Of a DNA stretch of 28,235 nucleotides, positions 1 to 7,539 are shown piece after piece. The stretch covers positions 1-28,235 of the forward strand of contig NZ_JBLJBV010000030.1 of NCBI RefSeq assembly GCF_047638075.1, read 5' to 3'. Each line of letters opens with the position of its first letter. The stretch's first letter is position 1. A program made the position numbers and the translations under genes. The DNA is from UBA6197 sp047638075. GTDB lineage: Bacteria; Pseudomonadota; Alphaproteobacteria; Rhodobacterales; Rhodobacteraceae. The notes under the pieces are model-generated. The model did no database searches. It had not been told where the DNA came from and worked only from the letters and a program-made list of their open reading frames with translations.

Positions 1-472
1 GGAACAGATGAACCAGTGCCTGAAGGATCATCAGCACAAAACTGGAACAGATAATTACCTTGATCGGCCACATATAGGGGCGCCAGGCCGTGGGGCTGCG
101 TTCGCCCACCTCAAACGCATAGGCGGTGCTTTCAACCGCGCCGTAAAGCATGACGCAGAGGTAAAAGAGCAGCGCGAAAATGGTGAACACGTCCCACAAC
201 GCCTGCGTACGCAGATTAAGCCGCGCATAAAGCAGATCCATGCGCACATTGGTGCCCAGTTGTAACGAATAGGGCGCCCCCAGCAGGTAATAGGCCACCA
301 GCGTGAACTGCGCCATTTCCAGCGTCCAGTTGGCGGGCAGATGCACCACCTTGCTGGCCGATGACCACATCAACACCCCCATCATCACGAACAGCAGATA
401 CATCGCAAACCGTCCGACGCGGTAATTCACCGTCTCGACCACGCGGACATAGGTTCTGATCCATTGCGGCAT
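1..472 (-). CDS. TRAP transporter small permease (DctQ-type), 3' end cut off by the window edge
   Basis: This is the small membrane subunit of a tripartite ATP-independent periplasmic transporter; it pairs with a large DctM-type permease and a periplasmic binding protein to import an organic acid by ion symport. The visible 157 residues contain four hydrophobic segments (about 21-39, 54-70, 93-112 and 135-157) and the family-like stretch NVRMDLLY at 75-82, followed by PYMWPIK near 132-138, as in the mannitol/chloroaromatic-type branch. The gene runs off the left edge, so its C-terminus and the expected large permease lie outside. Its ATG overlaps the stop codon of the upstream amidohydrolase gene by one base (TGATG on the minus strand), so the two are translationally coupled. 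The substrate cannot be read from the sequence. Confidence 0.85.
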   Translation of the reverse strand, partial: MPQWIRTYVRVVETVNYRVGRFAMYLLFVMMGVLMWSSASKVVHLPANWTLEMAQFTLVAYYLLGAPYSLQLGTNVRMDLLYARLNLRTQALWDVFTIFALLFYLCVMLYGAVESTAYAFEVGERSPTAWRPYMWPIKVIICSSFVLMILQALVHLF

Positions 473-1233
473 CAGGCCCCCTCCAGCCGATTAAGGGCGC
501 GCATCAGCACCGGGGCCAGCTCGGCGGCCATCTCGTTTTGGGATTCGGGGGTGGCGATCAGGTCGTTGCGGATCTCAAGCATGACATTGAGCAGGCCCAA
601 CGGGGTTGCGTGCAGGGCAAGGGTGTGCGTGACCCCATCAGCGGCGCTATAGGGCTCGTTCAGCCGCGATGTCATAATCGTTTGCGCCTTCGCCTCGGCC
701 AGAACGGCTTGGGCCAGGTCGGGGGCGGCGTCATGGATGACGCCAAGTTCGACCGACCGGGGCTGGCCGTCATAAACCGGGGTAAAGCTGTGCACCGTTA
801 CCAGAATCGGGCTTTGCCCCTGCGCCAGCCGGCGCACAAGCTCGGCGCGCACCCGCGCGTGAAACGGCAAATATATCGCGTTGGATCGGGCCAGACGGTC
901 TGTTGGTGACAGCGCGGCGTTGCCCGGAATGTCGTGCCGCTCGCTACGGGCAGCCATGGCGCTGGGCGCGTGGGGCGGGCGGTTCAGATCATAGATCAGC
1001 CGCGACACCTTGGCCGCTATCAAGGGCCCGTCCAGCCGCCACGCCAGCCCCCGCGCCACACTTAACGCCCCCGGATCCCAGGCGATATGCGCCTGCCGCT
1101 GCTCTGCGCTTAGCCCCAGATCCCCCCAAGGCGCGGGAAATTCATTCGAGGCATGTTCGCAGACCATCACAAAAGGCCGGCACCCGTCGACGTTTTCGAC
1201 GGATACAACCGTGTCGGGCGTAGGCAGTAACAT
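472..1233 (-). CDS. N-formylglutamate amidohydrolase family protein
   Basis: The 253-residue product matches the N-formylglutamate amidohydrolase (FGase) family, zinc-type hydrolases that cleave an amide bond; in histidine breakdown the product is glutamate plus formate. Family landmarks are CEHASNEFP (25-33), HIAWDPGA (49-56), RLIYDLNRP (78-86), VHSFTPVYDGQPR (147-159) and LEIRNDL (219-225). The ATG at 1233 was chosen over an upstream in-frame ATG at 1449 because the family starts here, a purine-rich AGGGAA sits just upstream, and the longer form would run into the divergent regulator gene. No other hut genes are present. Its partner is a TRAP permease, so a role in cleaving an imported N-acyl or amide compound is an inference; the true substrate of such paralogues is often unknown. 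Confidence 0.85.
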   Translation of the reverse strand: MLLPTPDTVVSVENVDGCRPFVMVCEHASNEFPAPWGDLGLSAEQRQAHIAWDPGALSVARGLAWRLDGPLIAAKVSRLIYDLNRPPHAPSAMAARSERHDIPGNAALSPTDRLARSNAIYLPFHARVRAELVRRLAQGQSPILVTVHSFTPVYDGQPRSVELGVIHDAAPDLAQAVLAEAKAQTIMTSRLNEPYSAADGVTHTLALHATPLGLLNVMLEIRNDLIATPESQNEMAAELAPVLMRALNRLEGA

Positions 1234-1293
1234 TGTTGTTCCCTGTCGATTCTTGTCTATTGTTTTGCAGAGCGTCCACTGCGGAATGGATTC

Positions 1294-1305
1294 TGTCAAT
1301 ATAAT
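1294..1305. promoter_or_regulatory. Possible divergent promoter elements
   Basis: A perfect TATAAT lies at 1300-1305 on the plus strand, about 70 bases before the RpiR gene start, and a perfect TTGACA lies directly beside it on the minus strand (1299-1294), pointing toward the amidohydrolase gene. Neither has a convincing partner hexamer at 16-18 bp spacing, so this is a suggestion for the divergent promoters only. Confidence 0.3.
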
Positions 1306-1324
1306 TTCAATTTGCTTGCGACTG

Positions 1325-1343
1325 TTACAAACTGTTCTTGTAA
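1325..1343. promoter_or_regulatory. Candidate operator: inverted repeat TTACAA-N7-TTGTAA
   Basis: TTACAA (1325-1330) and TTGTAA (1338-1343) form a perfect 6-bp inverted repeat separated by 7 bp. It lies in the 141-bp region between the divergent amidohydrolase/TRAP genes and the RpiR-type regulator, just downstream of the possible TATAAT at 1300-1305. The size suits a dimeric helix-turn-helix repressor, and the adjacent RpiR protein is the obvious candidate. Binding is inferred from position and symmetry only. Confidence 0.45.
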
Positions 1344-1374
1344 ACGCGCCTGATGGCAGCGAAAGGGATGCGAC

Positions 1375-2247
1375 GTGGTAACTGTGCAAAAGACGATCGA
1401 AGAACGCCTGCGCGCCGATTTTGAGGCGATGACACGGGCAGAGCGGCAATTGGCATCACACTTGCTGCGCCATTATCCGGTGCCGGCGCTGGGCTCGGTG
1501 ACGGCGTTGGCAAAAGCGGCCGATGTTTCATCACCCACCGTTGTGCGGCTGGTGCAAAAGCTGGGTTTCAAGGGCTATCCCGACTTTCAGGCGGGTATCC
1601 GTAGCGAGGTCGAAGAGCGGCTGGTTTCGCCGCTGGCCAAACATGACCGCTGGGCAGGCGGCGTGCCTGACACCCATATCCTCAATCGCTTTGCCAATTC
1701 GGTCCTGGGCAACCTGGAGGCCACATTGGCGCAGATAGACCACGCCGAATTCGATGCCGCTGCGGCGCTGATGGCAGACCCTTCGCGCAAGGTTTTTGCC
1801 ACAGGGGGCCGCATCACCTATGCAATGGCCAACTATTTCGTCACCCATATGAAGGTTATCCGCCCCGGCGTGAGCCTGATTTCTGATGTATCCAACGCCT
1901 GGCCTGCTGCGATGATCGAGATGCGCGAAGGCGATGTGTTGCTGGCCTTCGACATTCGCCGTTATGAAAACAACGTGCTGCAACTAGTTGAAATGGCAGC
2001 AGAACAGGGCGCCGAGGTGGTGCTGATTACCGACCCTTGGGTCAGCCCGGCCGCCGCCCATGCGCGGTTTCGGTTTTCGGCCCAGATCGAGGTGCCCTCG
2101 GCCTGGGACAGCACCGTGGCGATTCAGGTTCTGGTAGAAACGCTGATGGCGGCGGTGCAAAGCCTGACGTGGGAGGAAACCGCCACGCGGATGAAACGGC
2201 TAGAAGAACTTTACGCCCGCGCGCGCTTTTTCCGTCGCTCCAGATAA
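1375..2247 (+). CDS. RpiR/MurR-family transcriptional regulator
   Basis: The 290-residue protein has the two-domain layout of RpiR regulators: an N-terminal helix-turn-helix (about residues 5-80, with VTALAKAADVSSPTVVRLV at 42-60) and a C-terminal SIS sugar/phosphosugar-isomerase-like sensor domain (about 137-265, beginning KVFATGGR at 138-145). The family binds a small metabolite in the SIS domain and represses or activates neighbouring catabolic or transport genes. The GTG at 1375 is taken as start because AAAGGGA sits six bases upstream and the HTH domain needs this N-terminus. The gene diverges from the amidohydrolase-TRAP operon and shares its promoter region and the inverted repeat at 1325-1343. 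It is therefore the likely local regulator of that operon, and perhaps of itself. Its ligand is unknown. It converges with the ABC ATPase gene with a gap of 30 bases. Confidence 0.92.
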   Translation: MVTVQKTIEERLRADFEAMTRAERQLASHLLRHYPVPALGSVTALAKAADVSSPTVVRLVQKLGFKGYPDFQAGIRSEVEERLVSPLAKHDRWAGGVPDTHILNRFANSVLGNLEATLAQIDHAEFDAAAALMADPSRKVFATGGRITYAMANYFVTHMKVIRPGVSLISDVSNAWPAAMIEMREGDVLLAFDIRRYENNVLQLVEMAAEQGAEVVLITDPWVSPAAAHARFRFSAQIEVPSAWDSTVAIQVLVETLMAAVQSLTWEETATRMKRLEELYARARFFRRSR

Positions 2248-2277
2248 CACCGCACCGCGGTTTCTGCCCAGCGTCGA

Positions 2278-3327
2278 TCAGTCGGCCAAGACCAGCAGAT
2301 CGGCCGCGTTCAGCGCCATGTCCACGGTGTCACCGACCGACGGCGGCGGGGTGCTGGAATTGTTGAACGTGTCAAAGGCCAGCACCGCCCCCCCGATGTC
2401 GCCGCGCAACCGGATCACCGAGCCGAGAAAGTCGACCTCGACCACCCTGCCACGCAAAACGGTTTCACGGCCCGGCGTCACCCCTAGGCTGACCATCTCT
2501 GGGCGAACCGCCAGCGTGACCTTGCCGGCGGGCAGCGGGCGCCCCAGGGTGGCCTCGGTCTTGCCAATGCGGACCTTGCCAGAGGCCGGGTTGGTGACCT
2601 CGGCGGTCAGCGTGTTCAGGGTGCCAACAAAGTTCGCAACGAATTTCGTGGCGGGTTTATTGTAAATCTCGAACGGGGTGCCGACCTGGTCTGCAATGCC
2701 CCGATGCATGACCACAACGCGGTCTGACATGGAAAGGGCCTCTTCCTGATCGTGGGTCACGAAGATCGTGGTGATCCCCAGTTTCTTCTGAATCAGGCGG
2801 ATCTCATTGCGGAGGCTGACGCGGATTTTCGCGTCCAGCGCTGATAGCGGCTCATCGAGCAGTAGCACATGGGGCCGCACGGCCAGTGCGCGCGCCAGTG
2901 CCACGCGCTGCTGTTGCCCCCCCGATAGCTGGTAGGGATAGCGGCTGGCCAGATCGGGCAGGCCGATCAATTCCAGCATCTCGGTCACCCGGTCGCCAAT
3001 CTTGGCGCGGGCCATGCCTTTGACGCGCAGCCCAAAGCCCACGTTCTGCGCCACTGTCAGGTTGGGAAACAGCGCGTAGGCCTGAAACACCATGCCGATA
3101 TTGCGTTGGTTCGGTTTCAGCCGGACCAGATCCTGATCCTCGATCGTGATGACGCCCGATGTGGGTGCCTCAAACCCCGCGACCATTCGCAAGACCGTGG
3201 TCTTGCCACAGCCCGAGGGCCCTAAAAGTGAAACGAATTCCCCCTGTTCAACAGTCAGGTTGAAATCCTTGACGACCTGCATAGGTCCAAAGAATTTCTC
3301 CAGATGTGCGATTTTAAGAAATGACAT
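2278..3327 (-). CDS. ABC importer ATP-binding protein (PotA/FbpC-like)
   Basis: This cytoplasmic ATPase drives the importer encoded by the three genes upstream. The 349 residues carry Walker A GPSGCGKTT (36-44), the signature LSGGQ (134-138), Walker B VLLLDEP (154-160) and the H-loop histidine (192, in THDQEEA). A C-terminal extension of about 75 residues fits a TOBE regulatory domain, typical of the spermidine/putrescine, iron(III) and related importer ATPases. Its ATG overlaps the stop of the preceding permease gene by one base, so it is the last gene of a tightly coupled operon. The family does not fix the substrate; polyamine, iron, phosphonate and sugar-phosphate importers all use such ATPases. 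Confidence 0.93.
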   Translation of the reverse strand: MSFLKIAHLEKFFGPMQVVKDFNLTVEQGEFVSLLGPSGCGKTTVLRMVAGFEAPTSGVITIEDQDLVRLKPNQRNIGMVFQAYALFPNLTVAQNVGFGLRVKGMARAKIGDRVTEMLELIGLPDLASRYPYQLSGGQQQRVALARALAVRPHVLLLDEPLSALDAKIRVSLRNEIRLIQKKLGITTIFVTHDQEEALSMSDRVVVMHRGIADQVGTPFEIYNKPATKFVANFVGTLNTLTAEVTNPASGKVRIGKTEATLGRPLPAGKVTLAVRPEMVSLGVTPGRETVLRGRVVEVDFLGSVIRLRGDIGGAVLAFDTFNNSSTPPPSVGDTVDMALNAADLLVLAD

Positions 3328-4109
3328 CAGCGTGCCGCCTTCGTGTGTTTGGAGAACCGGGTGACCAGTTGAATAAGCCCCATGCAGGCCCAGGTAATCG
3401 CAAACGCGATCACCGCCAATGCGGCTGGTTCATAGGCGCGGTTGGCACCCATCAGTTGCATATAGGGCCCGAAGGCCGGGCGGTTCAGTAGCGCCGCCAT
3501 GGTGAATTCGCCCATCACGATGGCGAAGGTGACAAATGCCCCCGACAACACCGCGATCAGGACGTTGGGCAGGATCACCTTTGCCAGAATGGTAATCCAC
3601 CCCGCCCCCAGCGACTGCGCCGCCTCGGTCAGGGTCGCGACGTCGATGGTGCGCAGCCCGGTGTCAACCGCGCGGTACATATAGGGCAGCGACAGCGTGG
3701 CGTAGCCAAACATCAGCAAAAGGTTGGTGCCGGTGGCGGTGCCGGTCATTGGCAACCAGCTAGAGGTGTTGAAAAGCCGGATATAACCAAACACGATGAC
3801 AATCGCCGGAATTACCAGTGGCAGCAGGGTGACAAATTCGACCAGCGGCCGCAGCCTTGGTAGTTTCAAGCGCACCCAATAGGCGGTTGGCACCACCAAA
3901 AGCACCCCGAAAGCAATGGTAATCAGCGCCATCACCACGGAATAGGTGATGGTTTCGCGAAATTGCGGATCCTCCAGCACCTTACGGTAGGCATCGAGCG
4001 AATAGACGCCGCGCCGCATTTTCAGCGAAAACTCAAGCGTGGCAATCAGCGGCAGGAAAAAATAAACCAACCCAAGCGCAAGCGCAAGCCAAGACCAGAT
4101 CCGGGTCAT
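3327..4109 (-). CDS. ABC importer inner-membrane permease, second subunit (PotC-like)
   Basis: The 260-residue protein is a binding-protein-dependent transport permease with about six membrane segments and the ATPase-docking EAA loop at 161-181 (TEAAQSLGAG followed by ILPN). It forms the translocation channel with the permease encoded just upstream. The ATG at 4109 is chosen because it gives a four-base ATGA overlap with the first permease gene; the reading frame stays open further upstream to 4427, but that stretch lies inside the first permease gene in another frame and has no membrane-protein character. It ends one base into the ATPase gene. Family placement is confident; the substrate is not. 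Confidence 0.92.
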   Translation of the reverse strand: MTRIWSWLALALGLVYFFLPLIATLEFSLKMRRGVYSLDAYRKVLEDPQFRETITYSVVMALITIAFGVLLVVPTAYWVRLKLPRLRPLVEFVTLLPLVIPAIVIVFGYIRLFNTSSWLPMTGTATGTNLLLMFGYATLSLPYMYRAVDTGLRTIDVATLTEAAQSLGAGWITILAKVILPNVLIAVLSGAFVTFAIVMGEFTMAALLNRPAFGPYMQLMGANRAYEPAALAVIAFAITWACMGLIQLVTRFSKHTKAAR

Positions 4110-4981
4110 TTCATCCACCTTTCGCTGCGGGTGCGCAGCCAGATGTAGATGCCATTGGCAACACCGGTGACGACGATCATGCCAAAGGCCAGCGCGTAGC
4201 CCAGATGCGGGTCTTGCAGCACATCGCCACGGATCTGCGCGAACAGCACGATCGGCACGATCGACATGGACGATCCGGTCAGCGCGTAGGCCGTGGCTAC
4301 TGCCCCGAATGAATTGGCAAACAGCAGCGCAAAAGTGCCCAGCAATGACGGAAACAGGATCGGAAGGGCCACCATGCGCCAGTATTGCGGCCCCGTGGCG
4401 CCCAGAATGCTGGCGGCCTCTTTCCATTCGCGCTTTAGCCCGTCCAATGCCGGGGTGATGATCAGGATCATCAGCGGGATCTGGAAAAACAGATAGGTCA
4501 GGGTCAGCCCCCAGAACGACAGAAGGTTGAAACCCAGCCCGTAGATATTGATGCCAAACCAGCTTTTCAGCAGCATCGTGACCAGCCCCAGCCGCCCCAA
4601 TGTCGCCAGAAAGGCAAAGGCCAACGGCACCCCCGCAAAGTTGGAGGCGACCCCCGAAAACGTCATCAGCGGCGCCCGGATGACCTTTGGCAGCCCCCCC
4701 AGCGTAACCGAGGCCGCAACGGCAAACCCGATCAAGCAGCCAAACAGCGACGACGCCACCGAAATCTTTATTGATATGAGATAGTAAGCCGGGATGGAGC
4801 CCTGAAACAACTGCGCGACATTGGCAAAGGTAAATTCACCTTGGGCATTTTGAAACGCGCCCACCACAATTTTCATCGTGGGTAAAAGCAGAAACAAAAG
4901 CGCGAAGATGACAAAAGGCACGATGCCCAGCCACGTCATCGACAGACGTGGGCGGGGCGCGGTGGGGGGTAGCGCGGTCAT
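4106..4981 (-). CDS. ABC importer inner-membrane permease, first subunit (PotB-like)
   Basis: The 291-residue permease begins with a short proline-rich cytoplasmic tail and a first membrane helix (about 17-40), and carries the EAA loop at 187-206 (EWKEAASILGATG then ALPI), which contacts the ATPase. It pairs with the second permease, whose start codon overlaps its stop by four bases. It is preceded by a 71-base gap after the solute-binding-protein gene, and that gap contains a strong stem-loop. The arrangement binding protein, permease, permease, ATPase is the usual one for polyamine/opine/phosphonate/iron-type importers. Confidence 0.92.
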   Translation of the reverse strand: MTALPPTAPRPRLSMTWLGIVPFVIFALLFLLLPTMKIVVGAFQNAQGEFTFANVAQLFQGSIPAYYLISIKISVASSLFGCLIGFAVAASVTLGGLPKVIRAPLMTFSGVASNFAGVPLAFAFLATLGRLGLVTMLLKSWFGINIYGLGFNLLSFWGLTLTYLFFQIPLMILIITPALDGLKREWKEAASILGATGPQYWRMVALPILFPSLLGTFALLFANSFGAVATAYALTGSSMSIVPIVLFAQIRGDVLQDPHLGYALAFGMIVVTGVANGIYIWLRTRSERWMK

Positions 4982-5010
4982 TAGCTATTCCTGTGGGATT
5001 TTTATGGGCG

Positions 5011-5032
5011 CGCCCCGGCGCATACCGGGGCG
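5011..5032 (-). terminator. Intercistronic stem-loop between binding-protein and permease genes
   Basis: CGCCCCGG (5011-5018) and CCGGGGCG (5025-5032) form a perfect 8-bp GC stem with a 6-base loop. On the minus strand it follows the binding-protein stop (5053) and precedes the first permease start (4981). Only a weak U-run follows, so partial termination or protection of the upstream mRNA end is more likely than full termination. This would make binding protein in excess over membrane subunits, as in many ABC operons. Confidence 0.55.
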
Positions 5033-5052
5033 GGCGGTGTTATCGCGTCCCT

Positions 5053-6156
5053 TTACTGGACGTTGGTGCCAACGACCGTATCCCAACCGGCGGTGACGGC
5101 TTCCTTGCTGGCGTCCTGCTCCTCCAGCGTCGGGAAATAGGCCGCTTCATAGGCGGCGGCAGGGGGCAGGGCTTCCAGCAATTCGGCCGGGATCTTGCCA
5201 GCGGCAGCCATCGCGTTAAAGCGGGCAGGGTGGCAATACCCCTTCAGCCAACCCAACTGCCCCTCATCGGAATAGAGATACTCCATCCAAAGTTTGGCGG
5301 CGTTGGGGTGGGGCGCGTAGGCGCTGATTGCCTGCACATAAACGCCTGCCAGAACGCCGGTTGACGGGATGATCACGTCAATCGGCGGGTTACCTGCAAG
5401 CGCATCGCGTGCCGACAGGGCGTTGTAGTCCCAGATGATGACGATCGGCGTGGCGCCCTGTGCCAGGGTGCCCGCCTTGCCGATGACCGGAACGAAGTTG
5501 CCGGCCTTGTTCATCTCGGCAAAATATTCCAAGCCCTTATCGCCAGCGTCTTTACCTGCCGTGCCGCCGCGCGACATGCCCGCTGCCAGCAATGACAGGA
5601 TGGCCTGGTTAGAGGCGCGCGGGTCGCCGGCCAAGGCAACCGCATTCGCGTATTCCGGCTTTAGCAGGTCTGGCCAGTCGGTCGGCGTGTTATCAACCAG
5701 ATCCTTGTTCACCATGAAGGCCATCACGCCGTAGTAGTCGCCGTACCAATGGCCATCGGCGTCTTTCACCGCATCGGGAATTTCATCCCAGGTTGACACC
5801 TTGTAAGGCAACGTCAGGCCTTCGGCCTTGGCCGAGGGGCCATAGGCCAGCCCCACGTCGATGACATCGGGGGCTTGGGGGCCGGTATTGCCCTGATTGG
5901 CCTTGATCGCCTCGATCTCATCCGCCGAACCTGCGTCCGGGTTCAGTTCATTCACCGTGATTTCGGGATATTTGGCCTTGAAGCCCGCAATCACATCGCC
6001 ATAGCCGCACCAGTCATGCGGCAGGGCAACGGTGGTCAGCATGCCTTCGGCCTTTGCGGCCGCTTCCAGCGTGGCCATATCCTGGGCCTGCACAAGGGCC
6101 GTTGAGGCCATCAGCGCTGCGGCGCCGGCAAGCCAGTGCATCGGTTTCATCTTCAT
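5053..6156 (-). CDS. ABC importer periplasmic solute-binding protein, family 1
   Basis: The 367-residue protein begins with a Sec signal peptide (MKMKPMHWLAG, hydrophobic core, cleavage after a VQAQ-like site near residue 25) and continues as a type II periplasmic binding protein related to the spermidine/putrescine, iron(III) and 2-aminoethylphosphonate group. Recognisable parts are the N-terminal lobe ending in PDVIDVGLAYG (about 91-101), the hinge region GDYYGVMAFMVNKDL (about 139-153) and the C-terminal pattern PNAAKLWMEYLYSDEGQ (about 285-301), common in this superfamily. The ATG at 6156 has GGGAG at suitable spacing. It opens the permease-permease-ATPase operon. The upstream M19 dipeptidase gene is co-directional, 174 bases away, and may share the transcript. 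The ligand is not readable from the sequence. Confidence 0.9.
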   Translation of the reverse strand: MKMKPMHWLAGAAALMASTALVQAQDMATLEAAAKAEGMLTTVALPHDWCGYGDVIAGFKAKYPEITVNELNPDAGSADEIEAIKANQGNTGPQAPDVIDVGLAYGPSAKAEGLTLPYKVSTWDEIPDAVKDADGHWYGDYYGVMAFMVNKDLVDNTPTDWPDLLKPEYANAVALAGDPRASNQAILSLLAAGMSRGGTAGKDAGDKGLEYFAEMNKAGNFVPVIGKAGTLAQGATPIVIIWDYNALSARDALAGNPPIDVIIPSTGVLAGVYVQAISAYAPHPNAAKLWMEYLYSDEGQLGWLKGYCHPARFNAMAAAGKIPAELLEALPPAAAYEAAYFPTLEEQDASKEAVTAGWDTVVGTNVQ

Positions 6157-6258
6157 CTAAATCGTCTCCCCGTTAGCGGATGTCAGGGCCCGTATTTGGG
6201 CGCACCGTTGCAACAGATGCTTTTTGTGACGTTCATCCGACGCCGCACCTTCGCTTTG

Positions 6259-6300
6259 AACAGATTTGCTCTAAATCGTCGGGCTTGCAACAAATCTGTT
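6259..6300. promoter_or_regulatory. Candidate operator: 10-bp inverted repeat upstream of the binding-protein gene
   Basis: AACAGATTTG (6259-6268) and CAAATCTGTT (6291-6300) are perfect inverted copies with centres about 32 bp apart, roughly three helical turns. A related half-site, TTGCAACAGATGC, lies near 6212-6224. All are in the 174-bp gap between the dipeptidase and binding-protein genes, which has no coding content. This looks like a multi-site regulator-binding region for the ABC operon; no regulator can be assigned. Confidence 0.4.
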
Positions 6301-6330
6301 AGGGCGTCGTTACGTTAACTGCACCTGTCG

Positions 6331-7377
6331 CTAGGCCCCCCAGGTTCGTTCCAGCACGCAAAGCCAGTTTTTACAGGCAATTTTCTCAATTAATTCGTTG
6401 CCATAACCATGATCCTTCATTGCAGCCAACAACCGGGGCAGGCCGGCGACATCGCCCAGATCGGCGGGCAGCGTGGCGCCGTCAAAGTCTGATCCCAGCG
6501 CCAGATGGTTTTCCCCCAGCAGAGAAAGCAGATGATCAAGGTGACGCAGCACCGGCGCCCAGCCCGTAAACGGGCGCTGCCGCCCCTCGGGTGACAGGAA
6601 CGCGGTGGCATAGTTCAGCCCCACGACCCCGCCCGAATCGCGCACCATCGCCAACTGCCGGTCGGTCAGGTTGCGCGAACTGGAGGTGATGGCATGGGCG
6701 TTGGAATGGGTTGCCACCAACGGTGCGTCCGAAAGGGCGGCCACATCGTTGAACCCGGCCTCATTCAGATGCGACAGATCCAGCATGATTTTCAGCTCGT
6801 TGCATTCCCTGACCAGCCGTTTTCCCGCCTCGGTCAACCCCGGCCCGGTATCGGGCGACGATGGAAACGCGAACGGCACGCCATGACCAAAGACGGTGGG
6901 GCGTGACCAGACCGGCCCCAGACTGCGCAGCCCCAGCGCGTGCCAGATATGCAGCGCGTCCAGATCAGGGCCGATCGCCTCGGCCCCCTCAAAGTGCAGC
7001 ACGGCGGCAACCTTGCCCGCCACCATTGCCGCGCGGATATCTGCGACGGTGCGGCAGATCGCCAGTGTTCCTGTCCGCTCCAGCCACAGCAGGTGCCCCA
7101 GCATCGTCAGGGCTATCGGCTGCGCTATGGCGGCAGGTATCAGATCGGGCAGGGGCAGCGCATAGGGCGGGTTGTCCATCGCGGCGTCATGGTCAAACCC
7201 CGCATCGGGCGAGGGGATGTAGATCGCAAAGAAACCGCCTGCGAATCCGCCCGCCTTGATGCGCGGCAGATCCATCTGGCCTTTGGGGTTACCCTGAAAC
7301 CAGATCTTTTCACGCCGTGCCGGTTCGCGCATCAACCACAGCAGAAAATCGTTATGGCCATCAAAAACGGGAATCAT
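6331..7377 (-). CDS. Peptidase M19 (membrane/renal-type) dipeptidase
   Basis: The 348-residue product is an M19 metallo-dipeptidase, a TIM-barrel enzyme with a binuclear zinc site that hydrolyses dipeptides, including some with D-residues, and in some members other amides. The zinc ligands of the family are all visible: H8 and D10 in DGHND, E130 in HFEGAE, H203 in DLSHLNE, H224 in THSNAHAI, and D297 in SDFDG. No signal peptide is seen, so it is probably cytoplasmic despite the family name. ATG at 7377 is preferred over an adjacent GTG at 7380 because the AGAGAGG ribosome-binding site then has six bases of spacing. It lies upstream of, and may be cotranscribed with, the ABC importer, and diverges from a TRAP operon. 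A link to an imported dipeptide-like compound is an inference. Confidence 0.92.
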   Translation of the reverse strand: MIPVFDGHNDFLLWLMREPARREKIWFQGNPKGQMDLPRIKAGGFAGGFFAIYIPSPDAGFDHDAAMDNPPYALPLPDLIPAAIAQPIALTMLGHLLWLERTGTLAICRTVADIRAAMVAGKVAAVLHFEGAEAIGPDLDALHIWHALGLRSLGPVWSRPTVFGHGVPFAFPSSPDTGPGLTEAGKRLVRECNELKIMLDLSHLNEAGFNDVAALSDAPLVATHSNAHAITSSSRNLTDRQLAMVRDSGGVVGLNYATAFLSPEGRQRPFTGWAPVLRHLDHLLSLLGENHLALGSDFDGATLPADLGDVAGLPRLLAAMKDHGYGNELIEKIACKNWLCVLERTWGA

Positions 7378-7450
7378 CACGCACCTCTCTTTTCCGCGCA
7401 GCCTGCCAGAGAGGCGGGCGCGTTGCGAGGGGGCATCAGGGGGCCTTTCG

Positions 7451-7478
7451 CACGCGATATTGACTATTGGTCACGCGA
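7451..7478. promoter_or_regulatory. Direct repeat CACGCGA x2 in the divergent dipeptidase/TRAP promoter region
   Basis: CACGCGA occurs at 7451-7457 and 7472-7478, exactly 21 bp apart (two helical turns), with a possible -35-like TTGACT (7460-7465) between them. The 162-bp divergent region has no coding content. The spacing is compatible with a regulator binding one face of the DNA, but two 7-mers in GC-rich DNA is modest evidence. Confidence 0.25.
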
Positions 7479-7539
7479 AGTGGTGGACAGATCGCCCGCC
7501 CCCCAACATAGTGCGCCACCATCTGATGGGAGCTGCCTG

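Noticed and set aside
472..1233. Naming the amidohydrolase gene hutG
   Set aside because: No histidine-utilisation neighbours are present and the family includes enzymes of other specificity; only the family name is supported.
2278..6156. Naming the ABC importer as a polyamine (Pot) or iron system
   Set aside because: ATPase and permease types are shared by polyamine, iron, phosphonate and sugar-phosphate importers, and the binding protein shows no diagnostic ligand motif by eye.
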